From Acidimicrobiaceae bacterium (lineage in GTDB: Bacteria; Actinomycetota; Acidimicrobiia; Acidimicrobiales; Bog-793), in assembly GCA_027459565.1 (NCBI GenBank), contig DAIDIA010000045.1, positions 1 to 5,572 on the forward strand: DNA of 5,572 nt, given 5' to 3'. The position numbers and the translations under genes were made by a program. The notes beneath the pieces were generated by a model. It was not told where the DNA came from. It was given only the letters and a program-made list of their open reading frames with translations, and made no database searches. Below are positions 1 through 5,431 of this stretch, piece by piece; the first letter of the stretch is position 1; each line of letters starts with the position of its first letter.

Positions 1-57
1 TCGCGATCGCGGCTAGACCGCGCAACCGCGCCGTATCGATTCACCGATTGCCGACCG

Positions 58-450
58 CTAGCTCAGGAGTTGGTCCGGGCCCTCGGGTGCGTCGATCGCG
101 TGCTCCGTCAGCACCTCGAGAGGCACGATGTCGAGCACCCGCTCATTCGTCGCGCGGAGCACGACGAATGCCGCCTTTCCATCGATGTGCGCGCGCAAGA
201 AGTTCGCGGCCGTCACGCACCACTGGTCCCCCGGCACGAGACCGGGGAATCCATACTGGGGCATCGGCGTTCCCAGATCATTGCCGATCGAGCGCTGATG
301 GTCGAGGAACTCCTGGGTGACGACCGCGCAGATGGTATGGCTTCCAAGATCCTCGGGCCCCGTAGCGCAACAGCCGTCGCGGAAGAACCCGGTCAGCGGG
401 TCGTGCGAGCACGGTTCCAGCTCACCTCCGAGGACATTGCGGTCATTCAC
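58..450 (-). CDS. DUF2237 family protein
   Basis: Small soluble protein of about 130 residues that I recognise as DUF2237, a bacterial family of unknown function, at its usual full length. Counting from the upstream GTG at 462, the conserved blocks are RNVLG (8-12), EPC (16-18), DGCC (29-32), GPEDLGSHT with a following Cys (35-45), GNDL (60-63), YGFPGL (70-75) and PGDQWC (77-82). The five cysteines (18, 31, 32, 45, 82) all lie in these blocks, so a metal or redox role is possible but unproven. No signal peptide or membrane segment is seen. There is no ATG start. GTG at 450 is preferred because GGTGG lies 8 nt upstream and the protein then begins just before RNVLG; GTG at 462 is the alternative. 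The gene follows the FAD subunit stop in the same reading frame and is probably the last gene of the operon. Family assignment is firm; function and start are not. Confidence 0.9.
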   Translation of the reverse strand: MNDRNVLGGELEPCSHDPLTGFFRDGCCATGPEDLGSHTICAVVTQEFLDHQRSIGNDLGTPMPQYGFPGLVPGDQWCVTAANFLRAHIDGKAAFVVLRATNERVLDIVPLEVLTEHAIDAPEGPDQLLS

Positions 451-483
451 GATCGCTGCCACCGGATGTGCCCAGACAGATGG

Positions 484-1326
484 TCAACCCGCGAGGCAGG
501 CGGAGATGGTCCGGCGGGTCCAGACATCGACCATCGCGCGCTTGTACGACTCAGAGCCGCGCTGGTCGTCTGACGGATTCGCTCCCTCGGCGGCGCTTTG
601 CCCCGCGGCTGCGATGAGTTCATCGGATGGACGGTGCCCGACAAGCAGCGCAGCCGCCTCGGTTGCGAGGATCGCCGTCGAGTCAACGCCTCCGAGTGCG
701 ATCCGCGCGTCCCGGACTGTTCCCTCCGAATCAAGCGTCATCGCGATCGCCACCCCAACGGTGGGATAGTCATCCTCCGAGCCCGGGGTGAAACGCGTGT
801 AGTGCGTGCGCTGGCCCGCGACCCGCGGCACCGTAACCTCGGTGACCAGTTCGTCCTCACCGGCTGCAGATTCCATGAAACCGAGGAAGAACTCCGAAAG
901 CGGTACGTCGCGCTCTCCGGATGGTCCGACGATGTGTGCCGTTGCACCAAGGGAGAGCAGCACGGGCGGAAGGTCCTGGCGTGGATCACCATGGATGATC
1001 GCTCCACCGATCGTCGCAACCGAACGGACGCGTGGGTTGCCCACACGACTCGATGCGAACGAAAGCATCGGCAGGGCAGCGTTGACCAACGGGGAGTGCA
1101 TCAACTCCAGGAGCGTCGATGTTGCGCCGATGCGCACGGTCGCGGACGTGCGCTCGTCGATACCCGAGAGCGTCGGCACCTTGTTGAGCAGGACCAGTCG
1201 GTCCGGTTCAATCAACCGGTTCTTCAACATCAACGCAATGGAGGTGCCACCTCCAACCGCGAGGGTGTTCTCGTTTCCAAGCTCTTCGAGCGCGCCCTCA
1301 ACGGACGTCGGCGAGGAGATGAGCAT
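484..1326 (-). CDS. FAD-binding medium subunit of molybdenum hydroxylase (CoxM/CutM-like)
   Basis: Flavoprotein subunit of a three-subunit molybdenum hydroxylase. It takes electrons from the [2Fe-2S] subunit and passes them to an external acceptor. Numbered from the ATG, the N-terminal FAD domain has the first flavin loop AVGGGTSIALMLK (23-35) and the second, TIGGAIIHGDPRQDLP (105-120). The latter corresponds to the family's TIGGN segment, with Ala in place of the usual Asn. The C-terminal third matches the CO dehydrogenase flavoprotein C-terminal domain and ends with the typical DDQRGSESYKR stretch. About 280 residues is normal for the family, and no signal peptide is seen. The ATG at 1326 follows the small subunit TGA (1330-1328) by 1 nt, suggesting translational coupling, but it has no clear ribosome site. 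A TTG at 1341 has GAGG 7 nt upstream (1349-1352) and would add five residues; it is a real alternative. Subunit identity is secure; substrate is unknown. Confidence 0.95.
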   Translation of the reverse strand: MLISSPTSVEGALEELGNENTLAVGGGTSIALMLKNRLIEPDRLVLLNKVPTLSGIDERTSATVRIGATSTLLELMHSPLVNAALPMLSFASSRVGNPRVRSVATIGGAIIHGDPRQDLPPVLLSLGATAHIVGPSGERDVPLSEFFLGFMESAAGEDELVTEVTVPRVAGQRTHYTRFTPGSEDDYPTVGVAIAMTLDSEGTVRDARIALGGVDSTAILATEAAALLVGHRPSDELIAAAGQSAAEGANPSDDQRGSESYKRAMVDVWTRRTISACLAG

Positions 1327-1327
1327 C

Positions 1328-1777
1328 TCATTTACTGGCAAGGTAGGTCCTCACTGACTCGGTGATGGTGACGTATCCGGTGCAGCGGCAGAGATTGCCT
1401 GCCATGAATTCGCGGATCTCGCTCTCGCTTGCCTTCGGGTTCTCGATTCCGAGGGCGTACGCCGACACAACCTGGCCCGGGGTACAGATTCCGCACTGCA
1501 TGCCCTCCTTCTCGACGAACGCGTCGAGAAGCGCCGGATCCTTGGTGGTCAGACCCTCGACCGTCCAGACGTCCTGGCCCTGTGCGAGCGCTGCAAGGTA
1601 GATGCAAGAGGCGACGGGGACCTCGTTGACGATCACTGTGCACGCCCCACAGACGCCGACCCCGCAGCCCTCCTTCGTCCCCGTGAAACCGTTGAGTCTA
1701 AGCACGTCGACCAACAGGCTGTCGGAGGGAGTCTCCGCCGAAAACGGCTCCCCGTTGAGTGTCATCTTCACGTTCAT
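1328..1777 (-). CDS. [2Fe-2S] small subunit of molybdenum hydroxylase (CoxS/CutS-like)
   Basis: Iron-sulfur electron-transfer subunit linking the molybdenum site to the flavin. At 149 residues it is a complete family member. The N-terminal plant-ferredoxin-type domain binds one [2Fe-2S] cluster through Cys38, Cys43, Cys46 and Cys58 (CGVGVCGAC plus a distal Cys). The C-terminal helical domain binds the second through Cys95, Cys98, Cys130 and Cys132 (QCGICTPG and LCRCTGY). Gln94, just before Cys95, is the conserved residue that contacts the molybdopterin cofactor in relatives. All eight cysteines are present, so the protein should be functional. The start is firm: ATG at 1777 has AAGGGG 5 nt upstream. 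It overlaps the large subunit stop by 4 nt (ATGA), and its own stop is next to the medium subunit start. There is no Tat or Sec signal, so the enzyme is probably cytoplasmic. Confidence 0.97.
   Translation of the reverse strand: MNVKMTLNGEPFSAETPSDSLLVDVLRLNGFTGTKEGCGVGVCGACTVIVNEVPVASCIYLAALAQGQDVWTVEGLTTKDPALLDAFVEKEGMQCGICTPGQVVSAYALGIENPKASESEIREFMAGNLCRCTGYVTITESVRTYLASK
1508..1531. repeat. Perfect inverted repeat, 10-bp arms, 4-nt loop
   Basis: CTTCTCGACG and its exact reverse complement CGTCGAGAAG flank a 4-nt loop, within the codons for residues about 83-90 of the [2Fe-2S] subunit. In the mRNA it would form a stable hairpin. It has no T-run and lies inside a gene, so it is not an intrinsic terminator. 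Confidence 0.6.
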
Positions 1778-3852
1778 TGTTGCCCCTTCAGCGCTTGGTA
1801 GATCTTCTCGGCCGTGATCGGGAGATCACGGATCCTGCACTTGGTGGAGTCGAACACCGCGTTGGCGATCGCCGCCGCGACAGGTGGAGTCGTCGATTCA
1901 CCGATGTTCTTCACATTCGCCGTTCCGAGCCCGATCGCGCCGGGAACCTTGACGGTCTTGTAGCGCGGAACGTCCCTGGCCGAGGGGAGTTTGTACTCTC
2001 CCATATTTGCCGCCCAAACCTGGCCGTCGGCCTCGTCGAGGTTCTCGAGCGTCGCAAAGCCCACGCCCATCGTCGCCCCGCCGTCGATCTGCATCTGGAA
2101 GGCAAGCGGGTTGATGATCGCCGCGACATCGACCGCGTTCAGCAGCTCCAGGATCTTGAGCTGTCCCGTCGACGGATCGACCGCGACCTGGGCAATCTGC
2201 ACGGTGTAAGAGCCGACATCGACTCCGCTGTCCTCGTTGACCTCGACGACGATCGCCTCATCGCGCGAGCGGTTCATCCACGCCTTGGCCGCGACATCGA
2301 CTACCGCGGCAAAGCCCGCCGTGACGCGCGAGGCGCCTGCGCCCGCATCGCGTGGCAGGTCGTTCGTCGAGACGCCGACGATCTCGATGTTCTGTGGTGC
2401 GAAGCCGAGCTGGTCGGCGAGCATCTGGCGCAAGACCGTATGGCTCCCCGTTCCCGTCTCAACCAAGGGAGTCTCCACGCGGAGACACCCATCATCGACG
2501 GGGGTGAGGCGAAGGCTGGTGCTCGCCATCGAGGTCGTCGGTCGGCTGTAGACCGAGATTCCACGACCATAGAGCCAGCCCTCTGGAGGTTCGATCGGAA
2601 CGACCGCGTTGAGCGCTGCCTCGAGCGTCTCGAGACCACGGTGTTCGATCCAGTGCACGTGCGACGCATCAGCCTCGCCGGTGACCAAGAGGTTGCGCCG
2701 CCGCAGCTCCGCTGGTTCGATGCCGACCACAAGCGCCAGCTCGTCCATCGCCGATTCGAGCGCGAAGGTCCCCTGAGGGGCACCTGGTGCGCGCATGTTG
2801 CCACGCGGCACCGTGTTCGTGTAGACCCGGTTCGCCTCCGAGTAGAAGAGGGGCACGCGATACGAGGGGATCTCGACCGCACCGTGGGGCGCGGGCACGC
2901 TCGGCGTGAAGGCGCCGTAGGCACCGGCATTGAGGTTTGCGACCATCGAGGCAGCGACGATGCGACCCTGTTCGTCCGCGCCGATCCGGACATCGATCTC
3001 GGCCGGATGGCGCGGATTCGCCGCGGTGAGGTCCTCGCTGTAGCGAAGCGTCATCTTGATCGGGCGTCCCGTCTTCCTCGAGAGCTCCGTGCAGAGCGGC
3101 GCGTCCTGGGGCGAGCCCTTTCCGCCGAAATCGCCGCCGAGCGTGATCGGCTCCAGCTCGATCTTCTTGGGATCGATGTCAAGGCACTTGCCCACCATCT
3201 CGCGGACCCGGTACGGAGCCTTGGTGGTCAGCCAGATCCGGACCTCCTCGTCAGAGATGTATTCGGCGATGCAGGCCTGAGGTTCGAGATATCCCTGGTG
3301 CACGCCCTGGGTCGTGTAATGGTGGTCGACGACGAATGCCGCGCTCGCGAGCGCGGCGTCGACCGCCTCCTTGGAGCCGTGCGTACCCCGGTGGATGAGG
3401 TTGATCGGATCTCCCTCTTTGGCAGCGGCACCCTGATAGGCCCATGGCTGCTCGTGCACCGCTGGTGCTCCCGGAGCGAGCGCCTCGCTCGGAGTGAAGA
3501 CCGCGTCGAGCGGCTCATATTCGACCTCGATCATTGCCGCCGCATATTCGGCCTCGTGACGCGTCGCTGCGACGACTGCGGCGACGCGTTCGCCGACGAA
3601 CCGCACCTTGTCGCGGGCAAGCAGTGGCGTGTCGACGAGTGCGCGTCCATAGGGGGTCGCAGTGACGTCAGCCGCCGTGAATACCGCGATCACACCGGGG
3701 CAGCCACGCGCCGCACTGGTGTCGATCGAGACGATCCGGGCATGGGCCATCTCGCTTCGCGCAACGGCGGCGTATGCCATGTTCGCCAACGTGAAGTCCG
3801 CGACGTAACGGGAGCGGCCCGAGGCCTTCAATGCCGCGTCGACACGACTCAT
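1774..3852 (-). CDS. Molybdopterin-binding large subunit of molybdenum hydroxylase (xanthine dehydrogenase family)
   Basis: Catalytic subunit that would hydroxylate a substrate carbon at a Mo-molybdopterin centre. The N-terminal a/b-hammerhead domain (RVDAALKASGRSRYVADF onward) is followed by the molybdopterin-binding domains. Numbered from a GTG at 3903, motifs are GGDFGGKG (256-263), the active-site loop RGNMRAPGAPQ (367-377), GTGSHT (484-489), DAGAGASR (519-526) and the catalytic Glu669 in IGES near the C-terminus. The loop resembles aldehyde oxidoreductase or hydroxybenzoyl-CoA reductase forms (G-x-x-R-x-x-G-x-PQ). It lacks the AYxCSFR Cys of true CO dehydrogenases. At 692 residues it is shorter than the usual 750-800. 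ATG at 3852 is preferred: it has GGAAAGGG 10 nt upstream and sits just before the conserved RVD. The GTG at 3903 would add 17 residues. No signal peptide is seen. The substrate is unknown; an N-heterocycle, aldehyde or aromatic CoA ester is possible. Confidence 0.95.
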   Translation of the reverse strand: MSRVDAALKASGRSRYVADFTLANMAYAAVARSEMAHARIVSIDTSAARGCPGVIAVFTAADVTATPYGRALVDTPLLARDKVRFVGERVAAVVAATRHEAEYAAAMIEVEYEPLDAVFTPSEALAPGAPAVHEQPWAYQGAAAKEGDPINLIHRGTHGSKEAVDAALASAAFVVDHHYTTQGVHQGYLEPQACIAEYISDEEVRIWLTTKAPYRVREMVGKCLDIDPKKIELEPITLGGDFGGKGSPQDAPLCTELSRKTGRPIKMTLRYSEDLTAANPRHPAEIDVRIGADEQGRIVAASMVANLNAGAYGAFTPSVPAPHGAVEIPSYRVPLFYSEANRVYTNTVPRGNMRAPGAPQGTFALESAMDELALVVGIEPAELRRRNLLVTGEADASHVHWIEHRGLETLEAALNAVVPIEPPEGWLYGRGISVYSRPTTSMASTSLRLTPVDDGCLRVETPLVETGTGSHTVLRQMLADQLGFAPQNIEIVGVSTNDLPRDAGAGASRVTAGFAAVVDVAAKAWMNRSRDEAIVVEVNEDSGVDVGSYTVQIAQVAVDPSTGQLKILELLNAVDVAAIINPLAFQMQIDGGATMGVGFATLENLDEADGQVWAANMGEYKLPSARDVPRYKTVKVPGAIGLGTANVKNIGESTTPPVAAAIANAVFDSTKCRIRDLPITAEKIYQALKGQQ
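1783..1788 (-). promoter_or_regulatory. Ribosome binding site of the [2Fe-2S] subunit gene
   Basis: AAGGGG on the minus strand lies 5 nt before ATG at 1777, inside the 3' end of the large subunit gene. It allows independent ribosome entry in addition to coupling through the ATGA overlap. Confidence 0.7.
1812..1831. repeat. Perfect inverted repeat, 8-bp arms, 4-nt loop
   Basis: CCGTGATC and GATCACGG flank a GGGA loop at the 3' end of the large subunit gene, about 35 nt before the [2Fe-2S] subunit start on the transcript. The encoded RDLPIT stretch is conserved in the family, so the symmetry may be a by-product of codon choice. Confidence 0.5.
3338..3357. repeat. 20-bp perfect palindrome inside the large subunit gene
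   Basis: The ten bases GCCGCGCTCG are followed directly by their exact reverse complement. The palindrome encodes an Ala-rich stretch (AALASAA, about residues 183-189). There is no loop, so it would act as a DNA palindrome or a tight hairpin. It may simply reflect GC-rich alanine codons. Confidence 0.5.
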
Positions 3853-3862
3853 TTGGTAACCG

Positions 3863-3870
3863 CCCTTTCC
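3863..3870 (-). promoter_or_regulatory. Candidate ribosome binding site of the large subunit gene
   Basis: GGAAAGGG on the minus strand lies 10 nt before ATG at 3852. The spacing is a little long, so this supports but does not settle the choice of 3852 over GTG at 3903. Confidence 0.45.
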
Positions 3871-3946
3871 CCGATGCAACTTTTGCGCCTGCAAGCATGA
3901 CACGCAAAGCAGACCCCCACAGACTACGAGTGATCAATTTTCAGCG

Positions 3947-5167
3947 TCAATCCGAGATGATTGAGCGCTCCCTGCTCTTGAGTTCCTGTGTCTCTTCGAG
4001 AAAGTGCCAAGTGAAGAGCGTCGCGAAAAGTCCGATCACCCCGACCACCGGCGCGGCGATACCAAGCGAGAACGCTCCGATCAGCGCTCCGTCGATCATC
4101 GGACCACTCGCGGCTCCAGCGTCAGAGACGAGACGCCAGAGCGCCAGAAATGCGGGTCGACCCTCTTCGGGGGCGCGGTCTGCGCCGAGTGTCATGACGA
4201 TCCCCGCGCCAAGGCCGTTGCCGAATCCAAGCACCATTCCGACCGCCAACATCGTCGAAAAACTGTGGGTGAACGGAAGGAGCAGATGGCCGATCGCGAG
4301 GAGCGCAATGCACGGAAGTGCGACGGCCCGCCTGCCGAATCGATCCGATATCGATCCCGCGGGATAGAAGAGGCTCACGTCGAGCACCGACGAGATGCCA
4401 TAGAGGAGAGCAACCTGCTTGACGTCAAGGCCGATGTGGGCCCCCCAGAGCGGCAGCATCACCTGTCGGCTCGATCGCAGCACCCCGAGCACGTAACTCG
4501 ACACGCCGGCGGTCGCAAACTCGTGTCGGTGCGTCCTGATGATCCTCACCGGCTGGAATCCGACCGTTGATCGGTGCGTCGCCCCGGCGTCCTTTCGGTC
4601 GCGCGCGGACTCCAGCATCACCCAGCCGATCGCTGCGAACGCGAAGTAGATCACGAACGAGACACGCACGGACCCCTTGGTCGCCAACGCCGCGACGAGG
4701 AACGGACCGATCACCTGTCCCCCGCGGCTCACGCCACCGAAGATCGAGATCGCGCGTCCGCGCGTTGTCGCGGTGGTGATCCTGCTGATGTTGGTGAGTC
4801 GCACGAGACTCCAGATCGACCATCCGGTCGCCTGGATGAAGATTCCAAGCCCAAGGAAGACGACCTGACGGGCGAAGAAGCACACCAGGAGGCCACTCAA
4901 CAACATCGCCGTCGCGAGCATCGCCGAACGTCGCTCGCCGACACGCGCCACCACCCAGCCGGCGGGGACATCCATCAGCATCGTGCCAAGGCCATTCAGG
5001 GCGACGATCAACGCCGCCAGCGAGGTCGAGGCGCCGAGGTGTTTCGCCGCGATCGCGAGCACCGGGATGATCGCGCCCTGTCCCGTCGCAAAGAGCAGAT
5101 TCGGAAGATACGCCCGGATCCAGAGCATGCGAAGCATCCGCCGCTCGTCCACCGCGTTCACGTCCAC
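3947..5167 (-). CDS. MFS transporter
   Basis: Inner-membrane transporter of the major facilitator superfamily, about 406 residues, with hydrophobic segments consistent with 12 membrane helices. The signature motif A is visible after helix 2 (GWVVARVGERR, 70-80) and again in the second half after helix 8 (GSISDRFGRR, 271-280), showing the two six-helix repeats. A charged loop of about 25 residues near 187-212 separates the halves. The segment DRAPEEGR (330-337) and the Asp-Ala-Gly that follows are common in exporter-like MFS proteins. Substrate and direction are unknown; as first gene of the hydroxylase operon it may move the enzyme's substrate or product. GTG at 5167 is preferred because AGGAG lies 8 nt upstream (5176-5180). 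Further in-frame GTGs lie at 5215 and 5176, and an ATG lies 10 codons downstream. The C-terminus is charged and cytoplasmic-looking. Confidence 0.95.
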   Translation of the reverse strand: MDVNAVDERRMLRMLWIRAYLPNLLFATGQGAIIPVLAIAAKHLGASTSLAALIVALNGLGTMLMDVPAGWVVARVGERRSAMLATAMLLSGLLVCFFARQVVFLGLGIFIQATGWSIWSLVRLTNISRITTATTRGRAISIFGGVSRGGQVIGPFLVAALATKGSVRVSFVIYFAFAAIGWVMLESARDRKDAGATHRSTVGFQPVRIIRTHRHEFATAGVSSYVLGVLRSSRQVMLPLWGAHIGLDVKQVALLYGISSVLDVSLFYPAGSISDRFGRRAVALPCIALLAIGHLLLPFTHSFSTMLAVGMVLGFGNGLGAGIVMTLGADRAPEEGRPAFLALWRLVSDAGAASGPMIDGALIGAFSLGIAAPVVGVIGLFATLFTWHFLEETQELKSRERSIISD

Positions 5168-5175
5168 TCCGTTCA

Positions 5176-5180
5176 CTCCT
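5176..5180 (-). promoter_or_regulatory. Ribosome binding site of the MFS gene
   Basis: AGGAG on the minus strand lies 8 nt before GTG at 5167. It is the best Shine-Dalgarno match near any of the several in-frame GTG codons and decides the chosen start. It also lies at the end of a six-codon mini-ORF (ATG at 5193 to TGA at 5175-5173). Confidence 0.6.
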
Positions 5181-5317
5181 CGTCGTCGGCCATAGCGAAT
5201 CTCTCGATGGGTCACGAACCGCCCGAAGGCCCCATTGGTGCGCGGCCCACAGCGGGGCGCGACTCAGAGCGGATGCTTGGAACTTGACGTCCGAGAGGGC
5301 GTAGGATAAGACCTTAG

Positions 5318-5332
5318 ACAAGCTAACAAGCT
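5318..5332. repeat. Tandem ACAAGCT repeat, period 8
   Basis: Two identical 7-nt units, ACAAGCT, are separated by one base, in the divergent intergenic region. The first unit also falls within the short inverted repeat TTAG/CTAA at 5314-5326. The location, between two divergent genes and inside the spacer of the candidate minus-strand promoter, is where an operator would be expected, but two short copies alone do not prove a binding site. Confidence 0.45.
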
Positions 5333-5420
5333 GGGTCCATTTTGATGGAAGCAGCCCGCGAGACGGGATCGGTCAGCGAGAACTACCTCTCTTGGTCGAG
5401 ACTCGCCACTCATGAGCAAA

Positions 5421-5429
5421 AGGGGCAGG
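5421..5429 (+). promoter_or_regulatory. Ribosome binding site of the Rieske oxygenase gene
   Basis: AGGGGCAGG, whose AGGGG core lies 6 nt before ATG at 5432, supports that start over the in-frame ATG at 5345, which has no comparable purine-rich sequence upstream. Confidence 0.65.
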
Positions 5430-5431
5430 TC

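Larger units (their letters stand above)
5168..5431. promoter_or_regulatory. Divergent intergenic region with candidate promoters and operator
   Basis: This non-coding stretch separates the minus-strand transporter/hydroxylase operon from the plus-strand oxygenase, so it should hold both promoters. On the plus strand TTGACG (5284-5289), a 17-nt spacer and TAAGAC (5307-5312) form a weak sigma-70-like pair; TAGGAT (5302-5307) is a better -10 match, but its -35 would fall at 5279-5284. On the minus strand TGGACC (5339-5334), a 17-nt spacer and TAAGGT (5316-5311) form another weak pair. Between these lie TTAG-ACAAG-CTAA (5314-5326) and a tandem ACAAGCT repeat (5318-5324 and 5326-5332), which could bind a regulator of both genes. 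The hexamer matches are partial, and no start site can be proven from sequence. Confidence 0.4.

Noticed and set aside
1..57. Terminator after the DUF2237 gene
   Set aside because: Only short GC-rich self-complementary words are present (CGCG around GTTG, and CGCGATCGCG), without a long stem or T-run.
463..486. Selenocysteine or readthrough of the TGA joining the flavin subunit and DUF2237
   Set aside because: The flavin subunit ends at its normal family length, and no clear hairpin follows the TGA, so an ordinary stop is the simpler reading.
70..1365. Plus-strand open frames at 70-573, 598-1365 and 806-1357
   Set aside because: They lie opposite the DUF2237 and flavin subunit genes, which carry clear family motifs; the plus-strand products resemble nothing and have low-complexity Arg-rich composition.
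1759..3900. Plus-strand open frame of about 713 codons opposite the large subunit gene
   Set aside because: Its translation is rich in Arg, Asp and His and has no recognisable motifs. It mirrors the real large subunit gene, and such stop-free antisense frames are expected in high-GC coding DNA.
484..3903. Carbon monoxide dehydrogenase (CoxLSM) call
   Set aside because: The three-subunit architecture fits, but the large subunit lacks the AYxCSFR loop with the cysteine that binds copper; the loop here is RGNMRAPGAPQ.
3831..5287. Plus-strand open frames at 3831-4367, 4004-4570 and 4574-5287
   Set aside because: They are antisense to the MFS transporter, with charged, repetitive translations and no family signature.
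4425..5321. Minus-strand open frame in another phase across the transporter
   Set aside because: It overlaps the MFS gene in a different frame, has no membrane segments and is Arg-rich, as expected of a frame shadow.
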